Positions 25,909 to 33,609 of a DNA stretch of 61,299 nt are shown here, piece by piece (the stretch's first letter is position 1; each line of letters starts with the position of its first letter). This DNA comes from Chloroflexota bacterium. Its GTDB lineage: Bacteria; Chloroflexota; Limnocylindria; Limnocylindrales; CSP1-4. Location of the stretch: assembly GCA_021787395.1 (NCBI GenBank), contig JAJYLZ010000014.1, positions 1-61,299 of the forward strand, read 5' to 3'. Under the pieces are notes generated by a model, which did no database searches, was not told the DNA's origin, and saw nothing but the letters and a program-made list of their open reading frames with translations. The translations under genes were made by a program, and so were the position numbers.

Positions 25909-26859
25909 TCATCCCCGCTCGAGCAGCGGTTTCACCTGGCCGATGAACCGCTCCAGCGTCTCGGCGTCGTAGGGCGCCGGCTGCTCGCTGATGATCGTTC
26001 GGAACCCCAGCTCGAGGTACGGCGCGAGGCGCTCCGCGGCCTGCTCGGGCGTGACGTTGAGGAACGTGACGTCGTCCTCGACATCGGACATCGGCGTCCG
26101 GTTGTGGGCCATGGCGGCCCGCCACACGCCCTCGGCCTCGGCCGCCGAATCGCGGATCGTGAGCTTCACGCCCAGCGTGAACTCGATGTCGGCGACGTCT
26201 CGGCCCTCCGCCTCGCAGTGGCCGCGCAGGACGTCCACCTTGCGCCGGAGCGTCTCGACGGTGCCCATCGCGTTCCACAGGTCGGCGTGGCGGGCCACGG
26301 TGCGCAGCGTCTTCTTCTCGCCGGAGCCGCCGATCATGATCGGCAGGCGCGGCTGGACCGGCAGCGGGTGGACCTCCGCCGCCGAGAACCGGTAGCGGCC
26401 GCCGGGCAGCGAGGTCACCGCCTCGCCCGCGAGCATCGCCCTGAGGCCGGACACGGACTCCTCGAGCCAGTCGAGCCGCTGGCCGAAGCCGGCGCCGAAG
26501 TCGATCCCGAACGCGGTGTGCTCGGGCTCCATCCAGGCGCCCCCGATGCCCAGGGTCGCCCGGCCGCCGGAGATGTGGTCGAGCGTCGTCGCGGTCTTGG
26601 CCACCACGCCCGGGTTGCGGAACGTGTTGGCGCCCACGAGCAGGCCGAGCCGGAGGTGCTCGGTGGCCATCGCCGCGGCCGAGAGCGACGCCCAGCCCTC
26701 GAAGATCGGCTGGAGCGGGTCGCCGAAGATCGCGTAGAGGTGGTCCCACGCCCACAGGTGGTCGTAGCCCAGCTCGTCGATCCGCTTGACCGCCTCGAGG
26801 TACGAGGGCCAGTCCGACGCCTGGTTCCAGAGCAGGATGCCGAGCTTGAGGTCGTTCAT
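25909..26859 (-). CDS. LLM-class F420-dependent oxidoreductase
   Basis: A 316-residue luciferase-like TIM barrel. The N-terminus LGILLWNQASDWPSYLEAVKRIDELGYDHLWAWDHLY and the block LVGANTFRNPGVVAKTATTLDHISGGRATLGIGGAW are typical of F420-dependent LLM enzymes, as is PIMIGGSGEKKTLR. The substrate is unknown. ATG 26859 has AAGGAGA at good spacing. A VOC-domain gene lies 32 bases upstream in the same direction, probably in one operon. Confidence 0.88.
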   Translation of the reverse strand: MNDLKLGILLWNQASDWPSYLEAVKRIDELGYDHLWAWDHLYAIFGDPLQPIFEGWASLSAAAMATEHLRLGLLVGANTFRNPGVVAKTATTLDHISGGRATLGIGGAWMEPEHTAFGIDFGAGFGQRLDWLEESVSGLRAMLAGEAVTSLPGGRYRFSAAEVHPLPVQPRLPIMIGGSGEKKTLRTVARHADLWNAMGTVETLRRKVDVLRGHCEAEGRDVADIEFTLGVKLTIRDSAAEAEGVWRAAMAHNRTPMSDVEDDVTFLNVTPEQAAERLAPYLELGFRTIISEQPAPYDAETLERFIGQVKPLLERG

Positions 26860-26891
26860 GCGGCGGTCTCCTTGGGCGGGGTGGACGCGGG

Positions 26892-27266
26892 TCAGGGGGC
26901 GGTCGTGGTCTGCACCACGAGGCGGTTGCCGTCCGGGTCGCGGATGACCACCGAGCTGCCCCAGGCCTGGTTCCGGACCGGAGCGTCCATGTCCACCCCG
27001 AGTGCCGCCAGGCGCGCGACCTCCGCATCCAGGTCGTCGGTCTCGAGCACCACGCCGGTGAGCGACCCGGCGGGCATCGACTCGAACCAGGTGACGAGCG
27101 TGATCGAGGTGTCGGCCCCCTTGGGGCGGACCTGCACCCAGCGCCGGCCGGGCCCCATCGGCATCTCGCGGACGAGCTCCATGCCGAGGGTGTTGACGTA
27201 GAAGTCGCGGGCGCGGTCCTGGTCGGCGACCGGTACGGAGAACAGCTGGACCCGGGTGATGCTCAT
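26892..27266 (-). CDS. VOC-family (glyoxalase/bleomycin-resistance-like) protein
   Basis: A 124-residue protein made of the paired beta-alpha-beta-beta-beta modules of the vicinal-oxygen-chelate fold. It runs from ITRVQLFSVPVADQDRARDFYVNTLGMELV to SSVVIRDPDGNRLVVQTT. Metal-ligand positions are only partly clear. The start at 27266 is set by a TATCCT -10 box 7 bases upstream (27274-27279), so it is leaderless. Likely co-transcribed with the following LLM gene. Substrate unknown. Confidence 0.85.
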   Translation of the reverse strand: MSITRVQLFSVPVADQDRARDFYVNTLGMELVREMPMGPGRRWVQVRPKGADTSITLVTWFESMPAGSLTGVVLETDDLDAEVARLAALGVDMDAPVRNQAWGSSVVIRDPDGNRLVVQTTTAP

Positions 27267-27430
27267 AGGCCCGAGGATACGCCGGGGCGCCGCCGGGGCA
27301 GGAGCGGGCGGGCGGGGCCGTCGCTCCGGAAGGCCTTGACGGCCCCAGCCGCGCCGCCGCTGCTTGACGGCGAGCGGCCGGGGTGCCGTCACTTGACGGC
27401 GCTCGCCGTCCGGCGTGCAATGCTGTGGCC

Positions 27431-27919
27431 ATGCCCGATGCGCCCGATCCGAAGCGCCTCGTCCACCGTCGCGGCCCCGACGGCAGGATGGAGGTCGGCC
27501 CCGACTGGGAGACGCTGATCGAGCGCCAGATCCGCGAGGCGACGGAGGAGGGCAAGTTCGACAACCTCCCCCACCAGGGCGAGCGGCTGCCCAACGACGA
27601 GAACCCCTACGCCGGGGAGTGGGGCCTCGCGTTCCACGTGCTCAAGAACTACGGGGCGGCGCCTCCCTGGATCGAGGCCGACAAGGAGGTCCGCGGGCTG
27701 CTCGAGAAGCGGGACGCCATCCTCTCGCGCGCCGTCGCGGGGCCTGCGCCGGCGCCGTTCACCCGCCGCAGGGACCGCGCCGCGCTGGAAGACCTCGTGA
27801 CCCGGCTGAACGCGGCGATCGCGCGGCTGAACGCCGAGGCCCCCACCGACCGGCAGCACCGGCGGTCGCTGGCGCTCGCAGAAGAGCTCGCCCGCTACGA
27901 CGAGGCGTGCCGGCGCTGA
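27431..27919 (+). CDS. DUF1992 (DnaJ-C28-like) domain protein
   Basis: A 162-residue protein whose first half is DUF1992, found at the C-terminus of eukaryotic DNAJC28 and in stand-alone bacterial proteins. The sequence is LIERQIREATEEGKFDNLPHQGERLPNDENPYAGEWGLAFHVLKNYGAAPPWIE. The second half is a helical, probably coiled-coil tail. Function is not established. ATG 27431 lacks an obvious ribosome site. It converges with an MFS gene, with a small hairpin between. Confidence 0.85.
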   Translation: MPDAPDPKRLVHRRGPDGRMEVGPDWETLIERQIREATEEGKFDNLPHQGERLPNDENPYAGEWGLAFHVLKNYGAAPPWIEADKEVRGLLEKRDAILSRAVAGPAPAPFTRRRDRAALEDLVTRLNAAIARLNAEAPTDRQHRRSLALAEELARYDEACRR

Positions 27920-27926
27920 CCGCGTC

Positions 27927-27955
27927 GCCGCCCGGGCTCCCGTCGGCTGGGCGGC
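27927..27955. terminator. Short hairpin between convergent genes
   Basis: GCCGCCC (27927-27933) pairs with GGGCGGC (27949-27955) around 15 bases, just after the DUF1992 stop and 18 bases before the MFS stop on the other strand. A modest candidate terminator without a T-tract. Confidence 0.4.
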
Positions 27956-27973
27956 ACGATCGCGCAGCGTCGC

Positions 27974-29188
27974 TCATGCCAGGGCGCCCGCGGACGCGTC
28001 CGGCGCGGCCGGGGAGGCCGCTTTCGGCCAGGCGCGGATGCCCAGGATGGCCCCGACCGGGGCCACCACCGCGGCCGCAGCAAGGACCGCTGCCACCGAT
28101 CCCGTGGCCGCCACCAGCGGCAGGCCGGCCAGTGCCACCAGCAGCGTGCCGCCGGCCTGGCTGGCGAAGTGCAGCGCGGCGGACGCCGCGTGCTCGCCGG
28201 GCGCGGCCGCCGCCGAGATGGCCGCCAGCGACGGCAGGACCACCCACGCATACCCGGCGCCGAACAGCAGCCTGGCCGCGATCAGCAGCCCGGGCGTGGG
28301 CGCGAGCGCCGTGGTGAGGCCGGCGACGCCGAGCACGAGGCCGCCCGCGAGGAACATCCGCTGCCCGCCGTAGGCGCGCAGCAGCCACGGGAGGGACAGG
28401 AACGCCGGCAGCTCCACGAGGGTGCCCGCGGCGATGGCCAGGCCGATCTCCCAGCCGGTCCCGCCAACCTCGGCGACCCGCGGCCCGGTGAAGATCGCCG
28501 GGGCGTTGGACCCGCAGAACACCATCGCCAGGCCGACGAGGAACGAGCGGTTGCGCCGGACGCCGGCGACGATGCCGGCGACCAGGCCCGTCTCTCCGGG
28601 GACGGCGGCGCCGCGGCCCGTGAGGAACTCGCCGCGCAGCCGGGCCAGGAGGACGCCCGTCGCGAGCAGGCACAGCACCGTGCCCACGACCCCGGGCGCC
28701 GCCCAGCGCAGCGCGGTGGCCGAGACCAGCACGCCGATCGCCACCACCACGACCATGTACATGCCGGAGGCCCCGACGCGCACCCGGGCGAATCGCGAGC
28801 GGTCGCCGTGCAGCCGGGCGAGCACCAGCGAGTCCGTCAGCGGGATGAAGGACGACGAGATGCCCGCCCAGGCGAGGTACGCGACGGCGATCACGGCCAC
28901 GATGCCGGTGGCGTGGGCGGCCGCGATCGGCGCCGCGACGAGGAACGCGACGGCCAGCACGCGGCGGCGGCCGTGGCGGTCGCCGAGGCGGCCCCAGGCC
29001 GGTGCGGTGAGCAGGGTGATGATCGCCGCGATGGCCGCCAGCGGCCCGAGCAGGGCGGGTGCCAGGCCCGCCTCGATCAGCAGCACCGTGGCGTAGGGCA
29101 GCACGGTGCCGTTGACCGACCCGCGGAGCAGCATGACCGCGAATGCGCGGAGCGTGACCAGCTCGAGGTTGTCGAGGTCGCGGCGCAT
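27974..29188 (-). CDS. MFS transporter
   Basis: A 404-residue major facilitator with about twelve membrane segments. The loop WGRLGDRHGRRRVLAV after segment 2 is the MFS signature. The fold resembles sugar- or drug-efflux members, and the substrate is not deducible. ATG 29188 has GAGGA close by. A longer frame runs to 29311 but its N-terminus is Pro/Arg-rich and not membrane-like. The 6-phosphogluconate dehydrogenase gene lies upstream on the same strand. Confidence 0.82.
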   Translation of the reverse strand: MRRDLDNLELVTLRAFAVMLLRGSVNGTVLPYATVLLIEAGLAPALLGPLAAIAAIITLLTAPAWGRLGDRHGRRRVLAVAFLVAAPIAAAHATGIVAVIAVAYLAWAGISSSFIPLTDSLVLARLHGDRSRFARVRVGASGMYMVVVVAIGVLVSATALRWAAPGVVGTVLCLLATGVLLARLRGEFLTGRGAAVPGETGLVAGIVAGVRRNRSFLVGLAMVFCGSNAPAIFTGPRVAEVGGTGWEIGLAIAAGTLVELPAFLSLPWLLRAYGGQRMFLAGGLVLGVAGLTTALAPTPGLLIAARLLFGAGYAWVVLPSLAAISAAAAPGEHAASAALHFASQAGGTLLVALAGLPLVAATGSVAAVLAAAAVVAPVGAILGIRAWPKAASPAAPDASAGALA

Positions 29189-29321
29189 CGTCCTCACCGT
29201 GCCCGTCTGCCGTGCGCGGCGCTGGCACGACGTGCCGCGGGCGGGCGCGTCCGCGACCGTGCCGGGGCTGGGCGGCGGCGGCCCGGAGGTGCTCCGCGTC
29301 GCCGTCCGCACCCGTCCGGCG

Positions 29322-30356
29322 CTACTTGGCCTCGGCGCCGTCCTTCTTGATCTCTGCGTGGCCCCCGAAGCCCCAGCGCATGGCGGACAGGACCTTGCTG
29401 CCGTAGGTCTCCTCGCCCCGCGAGGTGAAGCGCGAGTACAGCGCGGTGGTCAGCACCGGCGCCGGCGCGGAGGTCTCGATCGCCGCGATGCTGGTCCAGC
29501 GGCCCTCGCCCGAGTCGGAGACCGTGCCGCTGAAGCCGTCCAGGCCCGGGTCGGCGGCCATCGCCTGGGCGGTGAGGTCCAGCAGCCAGGACGCGATGAC
29601 GCTGCCGCGGCGCCAGACCTCGGCGACGGCGGGGATGTCCAGGTCGTACTGGTAGAGCTCGGGCTCCGCGAGCGGACTCGTCTCGGCGTTGACCTCGCGG
29701 CCCTCGGCGCCGGCGTTCGCGTGGCGCAGGATGTTGAACCCCTCCGCGTAGGCCGCCATGACGCCGTACTCGATGCCGTTGTGGACCATCTTGACGAAGT
29801 GGCCCGCGCCCGACGGCCCGCAGTGCAGGTAGCCCTCCTCGGCGCTGGTGGGCGTCCCGGTGCGCCCGGGAGTCCGCCCGGCGCTGCCGACGCCCGGCGC
29901 CAGGGCCCGGAAGACCGGGTCGAGGGCGGCCACGGCCTCCTGCGGGCCGCCGATCATCAGGCAGTAGCCCCGCTCGAGGCCCCAGGTGCCCCCGCTCGTC
30001 CCGCAGTCCACGTAGTGGATGCCCCTGGGGGCCAGTTCCTTGGCGCGCCGGATGTCGTCCCGGTACCAGGAGTTGCCGCCGTCGATCACGATGTCGCCGG
30101 GCGACAGGAGGGGCCCGAGCTCCGCGAGCGTCGCGTCCACCGACGCCGCCGGCACCATCACCCACAGCGCCCGCGGCGCGGGGAGCTGGGCCGCGAGCTC
30201 CTCGAGGGAGTGCGCCCCGGCGTCGATCGCGTCGCCGACCAGCCCGTCGACGGTCGCCGCGGTGCGCGCGTACCCGACCACCGTGTGCCCGTTGCGGCGC
30301 CACCGGCGCGCCATGTTGGCGCCCATCCGTCCAAGTCCGACCAGTCCGACGTGCAT
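29322..30356 (-). CDS. gnd: 6-phosphogluconate dehydrogenase, decarboxylating (short type)
   Basis: A 344-residue enzyme that oxidises and decarboxylates 6-phosphogluconate to ribulose 5-phosphate. The nucleotide-binding start MHVGLVGLGRMGANMARR, the substrate block SGGTWGLERGYCLMIGG and the catalytic GAGHFVKMVHNGIEYG with its lysine are present. Its length matches the short Gnd type rather than the ~470-residue enzyme; the short type often prefers NAD. It has an AGGAGG ribosome site. No glucose-6-phosphate dehydrogenase gene is in the window. Confidence 0.93.
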   Translation of the reverse strand: MHVGLVGLGRMGANMARRWRRNGHTVVGYARTAATVDGLVGDAIDAGAHSLEELAAQLPAPRALWVMVPAASVDATLAELGPLLSPGDIVIDGGNSWYRDDIRRAKELAPRGIHYVDCGTSGGTWGLERGYCLMIGGPQEAVAALDPVFRALAPGVGSAGRTPGRTGTPTSAEEGYLHCGPSGAGHFVKMVHNGIEYGVMAAYAEGFNILRHANAGAEGREVNAETSPLAEPELYQYDLDIPAVAEVWRRGSVIASWLLDLTAQAMAADPGLDGFSGTVSDSGEGRWTSIAAIETSAPAPVLTTALYSRFTSRGEETYGSKVLSAMRWGFGGHAEIKKDGAEAK

Positions 30357-30915
30357 TGCGTTCAGCCTCCTGCAGCGGGTCGCGTCCATGATGCCCCGCA
30401 TCGGCGATGGAGGCGTCGGGCCGCCGGCGTCCGGGCGTCCGGCGGTCGGGGCGCGAGCGGCGGACCGCGCCCGGGCGACCCGTGCCCTGGCGCGAAGGGT
30501 GCCCGGGCGAGTGGCGCTCTGGCCGGAGTGCGCCGGCGCGACCGGTGCCGGGCGCGAGTGGAGCCCGGGCGACCGGTGCCCGGGCGAGTGGCGCTCTGGC
30601 CGGAGTGCGCCGGCGCGAGCGGTGCCCGGGCGCGAGTGGACTGCCAGTCCAGACTTCCGTGGCTCAAGAGCATCCGCGTGGACCCGCAGTCCAGCCGAGG
30701 ACCGATGGCCGGCTGATTGGCGGCTCAGGGGTGGCGCGGGCTGGACTGGGGGGCCAATCGGCGACCGCCATTGGCGGAACGTCTGGACTGGCAGTCCAGC
30801 AGGTCGTCGGAGGCGCGAGCGCCGTCAAGGACGCGAGGGGGGGCCGAGCGGGGCCGCGGAGGCGCGAGCGCCGCCAAGGACGCGAGGCGCGCCCGCTGGG
30901 GACGCTGCCGTCTCG
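30357..30915. repeat. 559-bp non-coding gap filled with direct and inverted repeats
   Basis: No credible gene lies here. A ~44-base direct repeat starts at 30488 and 30576. Perfect palindromes centred on TGGACTG-N-CAGTCCA lie at 30637-30651 and 30783-30799. An imperfect copy is at 30679-30693 and a half site at 30741. A 30-base direct repeat (one mismatch) is at 30809-30838 and 30858-30887. Frames across it are low-complexity Arg/Gly/Ala products of the repeats. It looks like a nest of small mobile or recombinogenic repeats. Confidence 0.75.
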
Positions 30916-31740
30916 CTACTGCGCGAGGCGAGGGTAGAGCCGGGACGCGATCGCGACCAGCACCACCACGGTCACGGCCAGGACGCTGATGTCCAGCGCG
31001 ATCGGGTAGGTGGACGGGCCGCCGTCGATCATCAGCGCCCGGAGCGCGTCCACCTGGTAGGTGAGCGGGTTGAGGTGCGCCAGCACCTGGAGCCAGCCCG
31101 GCATCATGGCGATGGGGTAGATGGCGCTGCTGGCGAAGAACAGCGGCATGGTGAGGATCTGGCCGATGCCCATGAACCGCTCCCGGGTGCGGACCAGGCA
31201 GGCCACGATCAGCGAGAACGTGGCGAAGCCGGCGGCGCCCAGCACCACCACCAGCGCGGCGCCGACCAGCGCCGGGATCTCCCAGCGCAGGTGGATCCCG
31301 ACCAGCACGGCCACGATGTAGACGACGAACGTCTGGACCAGCGCCCGCAGGCCGCCCGCCACCGCCTTGCCGGTCACCAGCGCCTCGCGCGAGGCGGGGC
31401 TCACGAGGTACTTGTGGAGGACGCCGAGGTCGCGCTCCCAGATGACCGCGATGCCGAAGAAGATCGCGCTGAACAGGGCGCTCTGGGCGAGGACGCCGGG
31501 CGTGAGGAAGTCCATGTACGACAGGTTGCCGGTCGCGATCACCCGCGACTGGGCGATGACCTGGCCGAACACCAGCAGCCACAGGATCGGCTGGACGGCT
31601 CGGGTGAGGACCTCGGTGGGGTCGTGGGCGAGCTTGCGGATCTCCGCGTGCGCGACGGTCCAGGAGTCCAGCAGGAACCGGACCGGCGCGACGGGCTCAG
31701 CCGAGGCGACGTGCGGTACGGCGCGTTCGAGCGACGTCAC
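30916..31740 (-). CDS. ABC-2 type transporter permease
   Basis: A 274-residue permease with six membrane segments and the ABC-2 family pattern (ILWLLVFGQVIAQ, then FGIAVIWERDLGVLHKYLVSPASREALVTGKAVAGG and FASSAIYPIAMMP). It belongs with DrrB-type drug or lipid exporters. The GTG start overlaps the ATPase gene by 44 bases; a later start is possible but coupling is certain. Together with the ATPase it forms a minimal exporter controlled by the divergent MarR gene. Confidence 0.88.
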   Translation of the reverse strand: MTSLERAVPHVASAEPVAPVRFLLDSWTVAHAEIRKLAHDPTEVLTRAVQPILWLLVFGQVIAQSRVIATGNLSYMDFLTPGVLAQSALFSAIFFGIAVIWERDLGVLHKYLVSPASREALVTGKAVAGGLRALVQTFVVYIVAVLVGIHLRWEIPALVGAALVVVLGAAGFATFSLIVACLVRTRERFMGIGQILTMPLFFASSAIYPIAMMPGWLQVLAHLNPLTYQVDALRALMIDGGPSTYPIALDISVLAVTVVVLVAIASRLYPRLAQ

Positions 31741-32494
31741 GGTACGATCCTCCGTCCTCCAGGCCGGTGCCGGTGAAGTGGGTGAACACGGCGTCGAGCG
31801 TGGCCCCGGGGCCCACCTGCGCCTCGAGCTCGGCGGGCGTGCCGAGCGCGGCCAGCTTGCCGAGGTGCATGATGCCGACCCGCTCGCACAGCTCGGCGGC
31901 CTCCTCCATGTAGTGCGTGGTCAGCATGACGGTCGTGCCGTCGCGCTCGCGGAGCCGGCGGACGTGCTCCCAGACGGTCCTCCGGGCGACGGGGTCGAGG
32001 CCCACGGTGGGCTCGTCGAGGAACAGCACCTCGGGCCGGTGCAGCATCGCCTGGGCGATCTCGAGCCGGCGGATCATGCCCCCCGAGAACGTCCGCACGA
32101 GGCGGTCGCCCACGTCCGCGAGGCCCATGAACTCCAGCGACTCCTCGATCCGGTCCCGGCGCTCGGCGCGCGGCACGTGGTACAGCCGGCTCGAGATGTC
32201 GAGGTTCTCGCGGGCGGTCAGCGTGCCGTCCGAGGACAGCAGCTGGGGCACGTAGCCGATCGAGCGCCGGACGGCACGAGCGTCCCGGCCGACGTCATGG
32301 CCGGCCACCACCGCGTGCCCCGACGTGGGGTCGAGCAGCGTGATCAGCATCTTGATGGTGGTCGTCTTGCCGGCGCCGTTCGGGCCGAGCAGGCCGAACA
32401 TCTCGCCCTCGGCGACGGACAGCGTGAGCGCGTCCACCGCCGTCACGACGTCGAACCGGCGGGTGAGGGCTGAGCACTCGATTGCGTTGCGCAT
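31697..32494 (-). CDS. ABC transporter ATP-binding protein (DrrA-type)
   Basis: A 265-residue ABC ATPase. Walker A is GPNGAGKTTT, the signature is FSGGMIRRLEIAQAML, Walker B is VLFLDEPTVGLDP and the H-loop is TTHYMEEA. The C-terminal extension fits DrrA/NatA-type exporters. It is divergent from a MarR gene across 67 bases containing an operator-like inverted repeat, so expression is likely MarR-controlled. Substrate unknown. Confidence 0.93.
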   Translation of the reverse strand: MRNAIECSALTRRFDVVTAVDALTLSVAEGEMFGLLGPNGAGKTTTIKMLITLLDPTSGHAVVAGHDVGRDARAVRRSIGYVPQLLSSDGTLTARENLDISSRLYHVPRAERRDRIEESLEFMGLADVGDRLVRTFSGGMIRRLEIAQAMLHRPEVLFLDEPTVGLDPVARRTVWEHVRRLRERDGTTVMLTTHYMEEAAELCERVGIMHLGKLAALGTPAELEAQVGPGATLDAVFTHFTGTGLEDGGSYRDVARTRRTARRLG

Positions 32495-32524
32495 GTCTAC
32501 CGCTGACCGCAGGTGCAGATTCCG

Positions 32525-32555
32525 CTGACAGTTCGTATCCCGAACATTCTACACT
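32525..32555 (+). promoter_or_regulatory. marR promoter and overlapping operator
   Basis: CTGACA (32525-32530), 19 bases, TACACT (32550-32555), then 6 bases to the GTG start: a leaderless promoter. Within the spacer a perfect inverted repeat GTTCG-TATCC-CGAAC (32531-32545) is well placed for repressor binding and for control of the divergent ABC operon. Confidence 0.6.
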
Positions 32556-32561
32556 GGTCGC

Positions 32562-33035
32562 GTGGAGCCGTCACGCCCCGATCCGACGCCCGACGGCGGG
32601 CTGGCCCGGCCCGCGGCCGAGGTCGTGCTCGACACCGTGCCGCAGATCATGCGCGTCGTCCGAGGTCAGATGCGCGAGGGCCGTGCCGAGGGCGTGTCGA
32701 CCCCCCAGTTCCGGGCGCTGCTGTTCGTGCGCCGGAACCCGGGCACGGACCTCTCGAGCCTGGCCGACCACCTGGGCGCCTCGATGCCCGCGGTGTCGGA
32801 GCTCGTGTCGCGCCTGGTCCGCGACGGCCTCGTGGTCCGCGAGCTCGACCCTGCCTCGCGTCGGCGGGTCCGGCTGACGCTCAGTGAGCAGGGTGACCGC
32901 CAGCTCGCCGATGCACGCGAGCGCACGCTCGAATGGCTGGCGGGCCGGCTTGGGGCCGCCTCGCCCGAGCAGCTGGCCCGGATCGAGGTCGCCCTGCGCG
33001 AGCTGCTGGCGGTGCTGGAGGCGGCCAGCGGCTGA
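32562..33035 (+). CDS. MarR-family transcriptional regulator
   Basis: A 157-residue winged-helix protein. The HTH is SSLADHLGASMPAVSELVSRLVRDGLV and the wing is DPASRRRVRLTLSEQG. The GTG start is fixed by the leaderless promoter. It is divergent from the ABC exporter genes and probably represses both. Ligand unknown. Confidence 0.9.
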   Translation: MEPSRPDPTPDGGLARPAAEVVLDTVPQIMRVVRGQMREGRAEGVSTPQFRALLFVRRNPGTDLSSLADHLGASMPAVSELVSRLVRDGLVVRELDPASRRRVRLTLSEQGDRQLADARERTLEWLAGRLGAASPEQLARIEVALRELLAVLEAASG

Positions 33036-33162
33036 CCCGTCTCGTCGCCGCGCCGGACGCCCGCCCGGGCGACCGGTGCGCGTCGCGCCGCTTCCCGAGG
33101 CTGCCGACCCGACGGAGACCGGGTGCCGCTCCGAGTCTCCAGCAGTCGCCGGCCGCGAGGCG

Positions 33163-33504
33163 CTAGCGGACGACCGCCCGTCCGCTCCGGGTCCAGGCGC
33201 TGGTGCCGCCCCGGACCGAGACCGCGCCCTCGAAGCCCTGCGAGAGCAGGTAGTTGGTGGCGTGGCTGCTCCGGCTGCCCGTCTCGCAGATCACGGCGTA
33301 CGGCTTGTCGCGCTTGAGCTTGCCCATCCGGTCGGGCAGGCGGCGGACGGGGATGTGAACGGCTCCGGGCAGGTGGCCACGGCGGAACTCGTGGTCCTCG
33401 CGCACGTCGAGGATGCGGACGGCGTTCTGCTGGAGGAGGGCGTCAAGCTCGACGACGTCGATCGACGGGGTCGCGGTGGTGAAGCGCTTGAGGAACGAGA
33501 ACAC
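33163..33504 (-). CDS. Single-domain rhodanese (sulfurtransferase)
   Basis: A 113-residue rhodanese. It has the VRILDVREDHEFRRGHLPGAVHIP core and an active-site loop CETGSRSS with the catalytic Cys. Such proteins move sulfane sulfur between thiols. GTG 33504 is chosen because GGAG lies 5 bases upstream; a GTG at 33519 has no ribosome site. It is the last gene of a minus-strand group, about 100 bases after the S51/CysRS fusion. Confidence 0.88.
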   Translation of the reverse strand: MFSFLKRFTTATPSIDVVELDALLQQNAVRILDVREDHEFRRGHLPGAVHIPVRRLPDRMGKLKRDKPYAVICETGSRSSHATNYLLSQGFEGAVSVRGGTSAWTRSGRAVVR

Positions 33505-33609
33505 GGGGACTCCGAGCACACTGGGTTCGGCCGCTGGCGGGCCGGGGATCAGGCGCCGAAGTCTACCGGGCGCCGCGGATGTCGGGGCCGATCGACGAAT
33601 CGGGAGGGC

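Noticed and set aside
30357..30915. Repeats in the gap as a CRISPR array
   Set aside because: Repeat units differ in size and spacing, there are no regular unique spacers, and no cas genes are present.
30407..30937. A 176-codon plus-strand frame across the repeat gap
   Set aside because: Its Arg/Gly/Ala-rich product simply translates the repeats, and it overlaps the start of a minus-strand ABC permease end.
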